Assembly (NCBI RefSeq): GCF_003171515.1 | Contig: NC_089392.1 | Location: forward strand, 1,922,001-1,986,000 | From: Pyrenophora tritici-repentis | Taxonomy: Eukaryota > Ascomycota > Dothideomycetes > Pleosporales > Pleosporaceae | Reading direction: 5' to 3' | DNA length: 64,000 bases | Part shown: positions 22,850-33,973 of the stretch, one piece after another | Position numbering within the stretch: the first letter of the stretch is position 1 | Layout: each line of letters begins with the position of its first letter | Translations under genes and position numbers: made by a program | Notes under the pieces: model-generated | Seen by the model: the letters and a program-made list of their open reading frames with translations, nothing else | Databases searched by the model: none | Told to the model about the DNA's origin: nothing

Positions 22850-23639
22850 ATGTTCACCAAGGCTATTGTCATCTTCTTCGCCGGCCTGGCCGCTGCGCAA
22901 AAGCATGCTCCCGTTGGCGAGCCCAAGGGCAACCCCATCTCCAAGCCTTTGAACGAGGTATGTAAATATTGCCGACGCGGAGCGCGACAGCAGCCACAAC
23001 AACAACAACAAAAAACAAGTGCGCTAACACCCCTAACAGATTGTCCCCGCCTGCAAGCCCTTTACCATCACCTGGGAGCCAACCACCCCCAACACCGTCT
23101 CCATCTTGCTCCTCAAGGGTCCCTCCACCAACGTAGTCAAGTTTGGTCCTGCTCTCGCTGAGGGTATCGCCAACAGCGGAACCTTGAGCTGGACCCCTTC
23201 TTCCGACCTCGAGGAGACCGCTACCGCTCAGGGTTACGGAATCCAGATCATCGACGATGTCACTGGCCAGTACCAATACTCCACCCAGTTCGGTATCTCG
23301 AAGAAAGAATGCGGTGCCGCTTCCAGCGCTCCTGTCTCCACCCCCGCTGCCAGCACTCCTGCTGCCAGCACCCCTGCGCCCGTCACGAGCACCGCCGCCG
23401 GCGCCACCCCCATGGCTCCTCACCCAACCACCACCATCTGCACCACTGCTGGCCCTTACGCAAACGCCACCGTTGTTGTTCCCGTTGGCACTGGTTCCAT
23501 GACTCTTTCTCCCTCTGCTTCCATGCCCGGCAACGCCACTACCTCGCACCCTCCCGAGGTCACTGTCAACGCCGCCTCTGGTGTCCAGGCCGGCCTCACC
23601 TTCGCCGGTGCCGTTGCCGCCATGGCCATGATGATCTAA
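22850..23639 (+). CDS. Kre9/Knh1-like GPI-anchored wall protein
   Basis: Exons 22850-22957 and 23040-23639; 235 residues. The 82-bp intron contains a CAA triplet run and joins LNE to IVPACKPF. Signal peptide at 1-16 (ending AAAQ). Residues about 40-115 form the small beta-sandwich of the Kre9/Knh1 N-terminal family: ITWEPTTPNTVSILLLKG, then SGTLSWTPSSDL, then YGIQIIDD. From about 120 the chain is Ser/Thr/Ala/Pro-rich (APVSTPAASTPAAST), as expected of an O-glycosylated stalk. It ends with a hydrophobic segment (LTFAGAVAAMAMMI) suited to GPI-anchor addition. Family members are wall-associated and linked to beta-glucan assembly; a direct enzymatic role is not established. Confidence 0.88.
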
Positions 23640-24260
23640 GCAGTCTCCCCGACTCGTTGAAATCTCGCACTACTGTCTTGCTACATTTCTACGTCCTCTC
23701 GGAACTCTACATCATGATTCTGATTTCTTAACATACCTCCCTCCGGTTGATTTCGTTTGGGTAGATACCATTTTGTGTTTGTTCTTTGTCAAGGTTGACG
23801 GGTGTAAATCTTTAGTGGAATGGAAATGCGAGACTTTTGCATAGCTGCTGGCACCATGCGCTACTAAAAGAGATTATTGACTCGTCTCATGCTAATGAAA
23901 CTTATACCCTCTTTGTCATTATTGTTGTTGTTCCTTTGCAAACTTGTGCTCGATATGCTTCGCGCAAAGAAGTGAACATCTTTACCTTTTCTTCTCGTGC
24001 TTGGCCCAACGTAAATCTCTGCTCATCCTCATCTCACCTTTGCGTACGCAGTCCCCGGCAACTCCAGGGATGACGAATACATGCCATAATCTTACTCGGA
24101 AACGAACCGCAAATCTCACCGCGGCAGAATACTGACGAGATCATCCTTTGCATACGTAGTACATGCTCGTATCCCCAAACCCAATGTCACTCAGATCATC
24201 CCCAGGTTGGTCCTCGCATTCGCGTTTCCGCACCCGATTCCACATATAGTGCATCTCACT
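23640..24260. other. Convergent intergenic space
   Basis: Holds the 3' ends of the Kre9/Knh1-like gene and of the permease on the other strand. Nothing else was recognised. Confidence 0.4.
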
Positions 24261-25943
24261 TCATAACGCAAACCGAAACCCGTTTGCCTGATCGCCCTCG
24301 TTGAAACCCTGTACCTCCCCCCCCTCTATTTCCCCGACCGTGGCCATCATCTTATCCCTCCGCGTATTCTCCCTCCGACATGCCCACCACGTGACACCCG
24401 CCGCCACCATCCCCCCACACGCCAGCCCCAAGCCCACACTAAACCCCGTCCTGAACCTCGGCGCCTCTTTAAAAAGAAAAACATTCGAGCTCACAAACGC
24501 GCCAGCAGTGCCAAAGTTTATAATTGCGGTTATGGCTACGGCGCGCTTGTAGCCGTTAGTGCAGTTGATGCTTGTCCAGATTATGCTGATGGGCATAGCG
24601 AGGTAGGCGCCGCTGGCGATGAAGAACATGCCCATGTAGCGGATTTTGGCAGAGTAGTGGAGGTGCAGTGGCGTGGTGATTTCGACAACGAGACCGGTAG
24701 CGAGGACGCAGGCGCCGAGGAGGTAGAAGGGGAAGCGGGCGTCTAGACGGGTGGACATGTGCGAGAGGACGACGGAGAAGGCGGCGCCGACGAGATAGAC
24801 GGGGATTGTGTGAATTTGGGCCGATGTAGCCGTGTAGCCTAGGCCTTTGAGGATGGTGGGTTGGAAGTTTGAGAGGGAGTTTGCGGCTTCGGTTACGGCT
24901 AGGTTCATGATTACGCTGGGAGAGGTTGTTAGTGGTGAGGTAGGTAAGGGGGAAGGAGAGGACTTACCCAGTCCAGATCTTCCAGTCTTTGAGGTAATGT
25001 AGGGCTTTGGAGAGGGATATCTCGTCTGAAGAGACATGACCACCATCTGCCTGGATGCGTTGGAGCATCAGCGTCTTCTCCTCTGGCGACAGAAAAGTGC
25101 AGTGTTCCGGGAACGCTGGGATAAATGGCAAACACGCCATACTAATAGAGATAGTAACACATCCCTCGATTATAAAGATCCTGCTCACCTCTCCGTTAGC
25201 TCCGTACCTTCATCCAATCCAAACTCACTCAGCAAAAGACGCAAACTCACCACCTCCAAGCCCCCCAACCCTCTTACCCCTTCCATCCTCGCAATCCACC
25301 CAGCCAAAAACCCATTAACCGCCCCCCGCCACAATCCCCGCCGTGAGAAACCAAACATACCTGTCCAAAAACTCCCTCTTCCTGTAATATGCGCCGATCA
25401 AATACGCCGAACCCGCAATAAACGCAGACTCAGCAATCCCCTCCAGTAATCGACATACAACGAGTTGCTCCCACGTCTTGACAAGTCCGCATCCGATGAC
25501 GGTGATGCCCCAGCAGAACATCATGACACATAGGCTCTTGGGGCCGTAGTGCTTGAAAAGGATTTGAAGCGGTATGCCGGCGACCAGGTAGCCGAGGTTG
25601 AAGACCCAGACTGCGATATTGAAACGTTGTTTTTTGAGGGCGAGGGCGGACTCCATGCCTTGTATTTTCGCATTGCCGATGTTTGCGCTGGTGGGTTGAG
25701 TTGTTAGTTTGGGAGTTGAAGAGGGAAGGGGTAGGCGGGGAGTGGGGGAGTGGGAGTGAGGTACCGGTCAATGAAGTTTACAAGGTAGAGGAGCCATAGT
25801 ATGGGGAGAATTCTGAGGTCAAGTTTCCGGAGGAGGCGGCGCTCGGCGGTGGGGTCGAAAGTGTGTGGTTGCGTTGGGGAGGGCGAGAGAGATGTGCTTT
25901 GAACCAGAACGCCTTTTTCGGCGGAAGATGTTGTGTCTGCCAT
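24261..25943 (-). CDS. MFS anion:cation symporter (Dal5/allantoate permease type), two apparent +1 frameshifts
   Basis: Exons, in transcript order: 25943-25765, 25687-25251, 25180-24968 and 24915-24261. Landmarks fit the ACS family of organic-anion and vitamin permeases: KLDLRILPILWLLYLVNFIDR before and in helix 1, RLLEGIAESAFIAG in helix 4, SPEEK at the start of the central loop, and the second six-helix half. As given, exon 2 hits a stop after AGIVAGGG. Reading one base fewer in each of two six-base C runs (25322-25327 and 25261-25266; G runs in the transcript) restores an unbroken frame, a GLGAWRW/IFIIEG junction typical of the family, and a total length divisible by three (493 residues). 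The gene is therefore either a very young double mutant or carries homopolymer sequence errors. Substrate unknown. Confidence 0.82.
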
Positions 25944-27468
25944 TGTGCATGGGTGGGAAATGGGAGGATTGGGGTGTTGATGTAGTTCATTTACGCGACG
26001 GTACACTGACGATCAGAGGGCGATAGAGTGATATGCAATGCGAGCAAGGACATGGACATGAACATGGGTTGGTGCAGGAGTTGAGGAAGGTTACACTGCG
26101 TAGTCTAGACTTGTACAATGGAGCCATTAGGGTGTCGGGTTTGAAAATTTGCTTCTGGAAGTGGCTAGGGCTGTAAGACATGGTGCGATGGTGAATAAGA
26201 GCGATGCTGCACGATCTCTTGGAGATTCGAGATCACCGTTTGGTGTTGAGCAAGACGAGGCTGGCATCTCGCTTCCCAGCACGCCTTCTACAAGCCTCTA
26301 ACACGATTTCTGTACCATCAACTCTGGTCAATCTCACAGTATGTTTGTTCGCCGTACAAAAGAATTGAGAGCTCAAGGTCAACGTTCTATAGTCTTACCA
26401 TGTAAATCCCTCATGCTTCAACACTCGAATATCCCTAGGTACTTACGCCCCACAGGGATTCAAATGATCAATAGGAAATATAGACCTATCACTATGTTGA
26501 CAAATTCGGCATGGAGCCTTGTTTCCTGCCTAGCGTTGCTGCAGAAAGGTATAATCGGGGGGCCTGATGCAGGGTAGAAGTTGAGATGCGGTGGCGGTAG
26601 CTTCCCTTTTTCCCGCTACGGCCCGTACCCCTCCTTCCCATCTACATAACACGCTCTCACGTGGTTATAGAGTCTCATATTCTGTTATTGCTGCCTGTTT
26701 CCTTTTTCATGAGAAACTTCAGTTTATAGGAGGCTTCATTTCGAGTCTGCTGCTTCATCGGCTCCACGATCAGTCGACTGTCAGGTGTATAGGTAAAGGA
26801 AATCCGCTGGCAACTTCAGGAAGCACTCTTATCCATAACCCAATATCAGAACATAGCTCGATGATGCTAACGTGCTGAGCTACTCCACAATCTTCTTGGC
26901 TATTGAATTGAGACGAGTGCACTTGGCTTACGGTTACTAGGCGCGTTGGGGTGTCATCCAAGGACAAGCTTCAGCAAGCTCATTGCCAAAGCTTGAGAGA
27001 CGCCGCGCAAGTCTCACATACGATGAGAAGGACGTGCAGCAAGATTCTAGGCCGCCTCATCCCCTTTCCTGAAATCCCGCATTACCCGTATCCAACTTAC
27101 GAGATCAACTTCAACTCCCGAGTTCCGGCTGATTGGTGGATAATAATCTCCCACTTCCCCACGTTTCCCAGATCGCTGGATGTGGGCTGTCCCCGCGTTC
27201 GGCAACGCTGGCAACGGCGATGATTGGAGGCTTTGGAACGGAAATTGAAGCTACATGGTACTTGCGGATGAAGAAGTTGATGAGAGTTGCGCTAGACGAC
27301 GGCATTGCAGTGTCATGAGTTGACGGCGAACAGCTCGCTTGGCTAGATCATCCATAAGCACATCCGGGTTGGTTGATATAAAAGAGAATGGCCGACTGAT
27401 GCTTTGCGACATCAAAACAACGCGAATTCCTCACTTTGGTAACATAGCACTCGTTGTCTTTTTTCATC
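25944..27468. other. 1.5 kb divergent promoter region
   Basis: Lies between the divergent permease and pectin methylesterase genes. It holds the TATA element of the latter and otherwise nothing recognised. Confidence 0.4.
27377..27388 (+). promoter_or_regulatory. TATA box of the pectin methylesterase gene
   Basis: The sequence GATATAAAAGAG contains TATAAAAG at 27379-27386, 83 bp upstream of the start codon at 27469. Position and sequence suit a TATA box for an inducible secreted-enzyme gene. Confidence 0.55.
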
Positions 27469-28619
27469 ATGCGTTGGGCTATACTAACTGCCAGCCTGCT
27501 ACAGGCCTGCACCGCCCTCTCAGGGGTCAGCCGTAAAGCGTGTCAGCACCCTACTAGACAGCCATTGGAAGGATGCCCCGAGGATACACTTCTCGTCGGC
27601 CTAGGACAAAAGTTCTCAACAATCCAGTCTGCAGTACTGAGTCTCCCAAATGATACCACACCCCACACCATTCTCATCCTCTCCGGCAACTACACAGAAC
27701 AAGTAAACGTCACCCGCCCCCGGTCCCGTGTACCTCTACGGCCAAACCCAATACCCCCAACGACCGTACCTTCAACACAGTAAATATAATCTGGCGCAAT
27801 GCCACGGGCGCTGGTCTCTCCACCCTCGACAACGCCTACACCTCGACCCTAACCGTCGCCCCAACCTTCAACGCCAGCAAAACCGGCACCGGCCCCACAG
27901 GCGACCCCGTCCCCGCCGACACACCCTTTGGCAACACCGACTTCCGGGCCTACAATCTAAACTTCATAAACGACTACGCGCCCTACAGCGCAGGCCCCGC
28001 CCTCGCCATAAGCATCAGCTACGCAAACAGCAGTTTCTACCACTGCGGCATCTACTCCTACCAAGACACCGTCTACGTCGGCAAATTGGGCAACGCCTAT
28101 TTCCACAAGAACGAAATCGCCGGCCAAACGGACTTCTTCTACGGCTTCGGCACCGCTTGGATCCAATCCAGCCTCGTCACCTTGCGCAACTGCGGCGGCG
28201 GCATCACAGCCTGGAAGGGAACAAACACTACTTTCGAAAACAAATACGGCGTCTACATCCACGACTCCACTGTGCAAAAGGCGAATTCTTCGCTTGCTAT
28301 CACGGGCAAATGCCCCCTGGGACGCCCGTGGAATGCGCTTCACCGTTCCATCTTTGCGAATTGCTATCTTGATGACTCGGTGAAGCCAGATGGGTATATC
28401 AAGTGGGGCACTACGGATCCACGGTTTGGCGTCAACACCACAATGGCTGAGTATAGGAATTTTGGGCCGGGCTGGAATGAGACGGCGAGGCGGGACGGCA
28501 ATGTTACACTCGTGTTGAGTGAAGACATGTATCAGGGGTATGATCGTGTGGAGAAAGTATTCCAGTACCCGTTTGAGGGACGATTTGGGAATACGGCGTG
28601 GATTGATGGGGACTTGTAG
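27469..28619 (+). CDS. Secreted pectin methylesterase (CE8), two apparent +1 frameshifts
   Basis: From the ATG at 27469 the product begins with a signal peptide (WAILTASLLQACTALS), then FSTIQSAVLSLPND as in other CE8 enzymes. Catalytic-site blocks follow in order: SYQDTVY (Gln and Asp), GQTDFFYG (second catalytic Asp) and GRPWN (Arg and Trp). The enzyme removes methyl esters from plant pectin. The frame is broken twice, at five-C runs at 27717-27721 and 27754-27758. Reading four C in each gives VTRPGPVYLYG, then QYPNDRTFN, and 382 residues in all, a normal length. An intron across this segment would delete the conserved YLYGQT strand, so frameshift or sequence error explains it better. Apart from these runs the gene looks intact. 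A TATA box lies 83 bp upstream. Confidence 0.85.
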
Positions 28620-29687
28620 TGTACATGTATGAGGTATAGAGAGTAGGCTCGTTATGAATGAACCACTTGTGCCAATTGTCTACCAAGTTAAGGTTGTGAA
28701 ACATTTCGGATCGTCATCTACCGGTACCGACATCTGTTATTACTGACTGATGCGATGGATTGGCGGAATTTTTTACTGCGTACCGTATCTGTAGTTTTGG
28801 TTGTGTAGAGCCGATACGTTCGGCTTTCCCTTCCAGGCTGACGTGAGAGAAATGAAGGCAAAGATAAACTTACCACTGATCGCGTACGGAACCCATCCAC
28901 TCATGCGCAATATGACCGAGAATGGAAGCCACGGGTGATATTGATAATCTCGCATCCGCACCCGCATCCGTCTCCGCAACTCCTGCTTCTTCACACGATA
29001 TTGTTTCCCATCCCCCACCTATCCACTCACTGATTCGCCCACCTCCTCCACCACCACTTGTTCGGTCTACCTACCCACATTCATAAAACGCTATCGACAT
29101 CCACAATTATGATTGCGATGTACAAATCTCCATCCCGCAAGGAGAAGAGAAAACATCTCCCGAGAATTGATAGATAAGCACTACGTTAGCCGAGTACGAA
29201 ATAGGTCCGGCACGGCCACGCCTTGTCGAGTGCGAAGCGGACCGATAGCGACTCAGATCTCATATAACAAGACCCAACGCGCCAACACGCTATTTGCACC
29301 TGATGAAAATACTGTCACAGTAGTGATAGGTAAGTCAATACTTGCAAAAGTAATATTTCGTTTTGATTCTTCGTCTTCTCTCGCGTCACACTCTTCTTCC
29401 TCTGGTTTGCGTCCAACGTATCATCATCTCCTTCTACTCCAATCATGAGCATTCAACTCGCCCGCGCTCATCCAAGGAGCAACGTCCTGCGCACAACAAG
29501 AAAGAGATTATAAAGAGATACGAAAAGGAGAAAATTTATACAAGAGAAGAGAAAATGAACAGCGCCATGGGCGGCTGTGGATGGTAGAGGGATATTTGCG
29601 CCGAAGAGCTCCAAAAAAACAATGAGCAAGGTATTAAACTCCAGACGGGAACCAGAACGGGAAGGAAACAAAGAATCAAGAATGCGA
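28620..29687. other. Convergent intergenic space
   Basis: Holds the 3' ends of the pectin methylesterase and GH16 genes, with an AG-rich stretch near 29500. No gene recognised. Confidence 0.4.
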
Positions 29688-31143
29688 TTACAATGCCATC
29701 AAGCCGAGAATGGCAACGACAATGGCACAGATTGAACCGCCCATGCGACCAAGACCAGGCTGGACAACAGTTGCAGCACCGGTACTGCCGCCATTGCTGG
29801 ATCCGCCCTGGATGAACTGGCCTGAGGAGCTACCGCCGTTGCCGGCAGCAGCTGTTTGCTGTGCGCCCGAACCACCCTGAGCAGCAGCACCAGAGGTCTC
29901 GACTTCTCGACCTGCACCGCCACCGGGGTTACCACCAGGAACCATGGCGACGGATTGTGTTGGCTTAGGGTCGCCGCTCTTGATCGGCTTTCCTGGGTTC
30001 TCACCAGTACCCATGAGTGAGCCCAGAACGACATAGTCATCAGTGATGGCGACGGTGTTGTTGGTACCAGCCTTGTCTGTGTACTTGTACGTCTTCTTGC
30101 CCTTGACCTGGGCGCCGGATGGTGGGTCATAGCAGTCGACGGTGACTTCCTGGAAACGTGCGGCGTAGTATCCGTTGATCATGTAGGGTGAGTTCCAGTC
30201 GATTTCTCCTCCTGCCCAGGCGACGGTACCTGGTTCGTTGGTGGGAAGACCAGCAGGCCAGAGGGAAAGCATGATACGCGCAGGTGTTTGTGGGTAGTCG
30301 AAGCGTCTCGAGGTTGAGTTCCAGGTGTCCTTGCGGTTCAGGGTGCGTTGTTTGTCGCCGTTGATAGACCAGATGAGACTATCTTCGGACCAATCAATGC
30401 AGTATTCGTGCATTTCTTCAACGGTGTTACCGTCAGGTACAGTGAGGTTCTTGCCGTTTGTGTCTGATTTGGCATTAGTCTTGTTCCATGACTGAGGTGC
30501 ATGCAGGGCTAACTTACACACTGTCACACCCTGTGAGTAAAAGTTGGACTGGACATTTGCAGTGTCGGCACCAACCCATTCGTAGTCGATTTCGTCCTTG
30601 ACATCCGACATAAGGATGAAGGCCGTGACGACGCCCTTGCCCTGGGCTGAGCCGATCTTGGAGCAAATCTTTCCGTACCACACGTAATATGTCGACGCCA
30701 ACAGGGTTCCCACAGTACCCTGTGCCATGGTCAGGAGGGTCGACTTCTCTCCATTCTTGGGGTCGGTGTAGATGGTGGGCTTGCCCTGCGACTGCCAGTT
30801 GACTTTTGATGCATCGCCGAGGTAGTTGTCAATGGTCTGAACATCGTCGAGACTGTCGAGGCTGTATTTCCCCGACTTGCATACGGGACCGGGAACGCAC
30901 GAGTCGAACGAGTGCGACATGAGCGGGTCGCATCCACCGAGGCAGAAAGCACCGACACCACAATCGCCATACACTGTGAGACTGTTAGCAGCGCATCCAA
31001 TGTCATGATATCGACCGACACGCACAAGAGCAGCAGGGAGTATCCTGAGGGCAGTGGTTATCCTTTGTGCATTTTGCTCCGGCAAGAGCTGTGCCTGCGA
31101 GCGCGGCCGCAGCGACGGCGGCTGAGATGACACCCCGAACCAT
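29688..31143 (-). CDS. GPI-anchored chitin-glucan transglycosylase, GH16 (Crh family)
   Basis: Exons, in transcript order: 31143-31026, 30973-30518 and 30463-29688; 449 residues. The first junction joins the signal peptide exon (MVRGVISAAVAAALAGTALA) with its CTKDNHCPQDTPCCS cysteine block to YGDCGVGAFCLGGCDP, as in Crh proteins. The active site DEIDYEW has nucleophile Glu167, Asp169 and acid/base Glu171. The C-terminal third is Gly/Ser/Gln-rich and ends in a hydrophobic GPI-anchoring tail (AIVVAILGLMAL). Crh enzymes cross-link chitin to beta-glucan at the cell surface. The 54-bp second intron is a multiple of three without a stop, so the frame stays open through it; splicing restores VTVYTNGK, as expected of the family. 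Confidence 0.92.
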
Positions 31144-33178
31144 GGCTTGGCAAGATTCTGTCGGTAACCGGATGTCGTGTGAGGTTGAGTGGAGCAGTCA
31201 AGAGAATGGGGTACCACAGCGTCGGCCGCACTTGTCGTCGTTAATGAAGTGACACGTCCAAGCCGGGTAGGGATATGGCTGCTTGTACAGGCGCGTAGAC
31301 GACGGCGTTAGTTTGTAGCGAGTGTGAATGGCAACGGCCAAGGTTTAAGTTAAGCTTAGGGTTAGTAGAGCGAAGGTGGTCCCTAGGGAAAAGCGAATGC
31401 AGCGATGGGAGGGGGGGGTGAAATGAGAGCAGGGCTGGGAAACAAGGCTCCTCTTGAAGAAGGGGCAATCGAGGCACGCCTCAGGCCAACGGGACTGGAA
31501 TGGGACTGGGGCGCAGGCGGCGCTCCGGCGCTAAAACCGACATGCTACCTGCCAGTTTGCGGTCATGGAACATCGCCTTTACCTCGCTCCATCGAGCCTT
31601 GTCCAAGTCTTGGATACGAACATGGCGTCTTGTTAGCCGCTCTCGACTACCATCCACACCTCCTTCCGGATATCTGACAGTCCCAGTCCTGCTGTCACGC
31701 TGCTGCCATTGCCACCCTGCATCGCTAGTACCTGGGCAGCCCACACTATCGATAATATGCGCTAACCGGCTATCTTTGGACAACCCTGCATCGAGCACTC
31801 TCGCCCCGCCTGCTTCCTTGCGCATTGTTGAACTGCCCTGGAATGCTGCCGTCACAATTCACTTTGTTTCTGGATACCCATGCCATTATGCGCGCTATTT
31901 GTTTGTTTGTGTCTAGCCATTGCATCCAGGACCTTGGGATTGCTGGTGATGCGCCAATTGCAAACCCTTTCACATGTCGCCTGACCGGCAAACTTCGTAT
32001 CGTTGTTACGGATCGACCGACATCATGCTTGATAATCTGATTTAGCCGCCAGAACCTCACTTGGCTTCTTCGCTCTTCGCACCACATCATTCGCGACGTT
32101 GGGCGCAGCCCCGGCCCCGCTTACTTCGCTAAGCAAATACGAGAGCCAAAGTAGCAGCTAAACTTCACTACACCATATTGAACATGAAGTGCCGTCGTGG
32201 CGTCTCTTCTCCCGTAGCCTGCTATTTACTTGGGTATAGAGACTGGAATCGACTTTGTCTTTCCTCAGAAGAAAAATAAAGGGACAGGGGCATGTGAAAC
32301 GCCATCTTGTACCTGCCAAGCTCTAATGCTAATGTGTATGATGCTTTGAATCTTGATCCATCTCCAGATGGTCAGATTGTAAGATATCAGTGAACGTCGC
32401 GCTGTCGTTTCACCTGCAAATATAAAAGTGTCTTATCGCACAAAACTATATGCAAATTGCAATTCCCCTATCGTTCAGCCCTCCCAACGTTGATACATTA
32501 GCATGAAAAAAGTCCCTTCGTGGCGTCTATATCGAAACTGCACCAACCAGCACATAAGTTGTGAATCGAAATCATGTTCCTGTCTCGTATACCATACCTC
32601 TCTCGATAAAAGCTCAGATAGTTCGAGACCCAATCGACAAGACTAGACCATCTTGAGAATTATCTCGACCACCAAACTCTCTCCTAAAGTACCACCGAAA
32701 AGAGGGGATTGAAGCCCGACCATGGGAAACAGTTGGAGAAGAAAGTCTACCGGAAAGCAAGTCTAACTCCTCGTAACCTGAAAATGAACCTATTCGTTCT
32801 AAAAGGGAGGAAGCGCTATGTAGCGAGGCGTTAATTGTGCAAAACACAATGAAAATGGAAGAAAAAAAGTAATCCCAAAGTGAGAGCGACATCGGACTGT
32901 GTTACCACGATACTACTGGCAAATATACCGTAGAAGCACAGTGGAAGAACTAGAAAGCCACCGGTCTTCCATCCGCAAAAAAAAAGTGGGGCCGTCGCAA
33001 TCGTACCTCGGCTCTTTTCTCCCACCCAAAACATCAACACCTGTACACTACAGCACAGCAAACACCCCACCACAACTAGACACCTCATATAGTCGCCAAC
33101 AAAGGCAAAAGAGTGAACTATCCAGCAAACTCCAAGATCCTTCCAGACAAGTCTTAGCGCTTCTCCACTATCACTTGA
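31144..33178. other. 2.0 kb divergent intergenic region
   Basis: Lies between the divergent GH16 and phosphatase genes. Contains a G-rich tract near 31411-31420. No convincing coding potential. Confidence 0.4.
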
Positions 33179-33904
33179 ATGTCCTACCTCCTCCACGGCA
33201 GCACCACCCACACCGGCATGGGCTGGCTCGACCTAGTCCCCAACACAAGCTCTCGCCTCTACATCGGCGGGTTATACGCTCTCTATCAAACCGATCTAGT
33301 AGAAGCAGCGAATATAACTCATGTGTTGAGTGTGATTGATTATGAGGTTTTGGTTGGTGACAAGTTGAAGGGGTTGGAACAGTGAGTTTATTCTTGTATC
33401 TGTTTGTGTCTGTGCGGGATGGGTGTGTAGAGAAGAAGGGGGACGTGGGAGAGAAAGGTAGAGGGAATGTGCATGTTAATAAATAGTATTAGTTTCCACA
33501 TCAGAGCAGAAGATCACCCAAACGAAAACCTTCTCCAATACTTTGACGCTGGCATCCGGTTCATAGAGTCTGCCCTAGATCACCCCACCAACCCTAATTC
33601 AAAACCCGGCGCAATCTTCGTACACTGCGCAATGGGAAAATCCCGATCCGCAACTCTAGTCTGTGCCTACCTCATCCGGAAACATGGGGTTCCCCCCGCG
33701 CAGGCGCTGCGGCAGTTGTGTGAGGGACGACCGATTTGCGAGCCCAATGTCGGGTTTACCGAGCAACTAGAAGTTTGGGCAAGGATGTGTGGTACCAATG
33801 ACGATAGGGATAAGAAGAGGATATATAAAGAGTGGGAGAATAATAGGTTTACAGGCGAGGTTTGGGAGTGGGAGAAACGGGGGAGGGAGGTTGCCAAACT
33901 CTAG
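33179..33904 (+). CDS. Dual-specificity protein phosphatase
   Basis: Exons 33179-33381 and 33505-33904; 200 residues. The 123-bp intron joins GLE to QAEDHPNENLL. The signature HCAMGKSRS carries the nucleophile Cys109 and the phosphate-binding Arg, and Asp71 lies where the general acid is expected. An SRLYIGGLYAL start to the domain and a VLSVIDYE strand are typical of small dual-specificity phosphatases. It dephosphorylates Tyr and Ser/Thr residues. The Cys-rich zinc domain of Yvh1 is absent, so this is a compact catalytic-domain enzyme, with a charged C-terminal helix. Its end lies only 69 bp from the end of the convergent peptidase gene. Confidence 0.9.
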
Positions 33905-33973
33905 GTTATTATCGTATTTCCTCATCTATCCCCCACTTTCTACTATGTACAGTTATGCAGCTAAGCTACCAAC

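Noticed and set aside
25190..25335. An intron from GTTAAT to CGGAG in the permease gene to bypass the frame change
   Set aside because: The donor is poor and the excised part encodes the conserved helix and GLG-W-W junction of the family. Two one-base corrections give both the motif and the right length.
27722..27779. An intron in the pectin methylesterase gene as the explanation of its frame change
   Set aside because: It would remove the conserved YLYGQT and NDRTFN strands. Two one-base corrections in C runs restore them instead.
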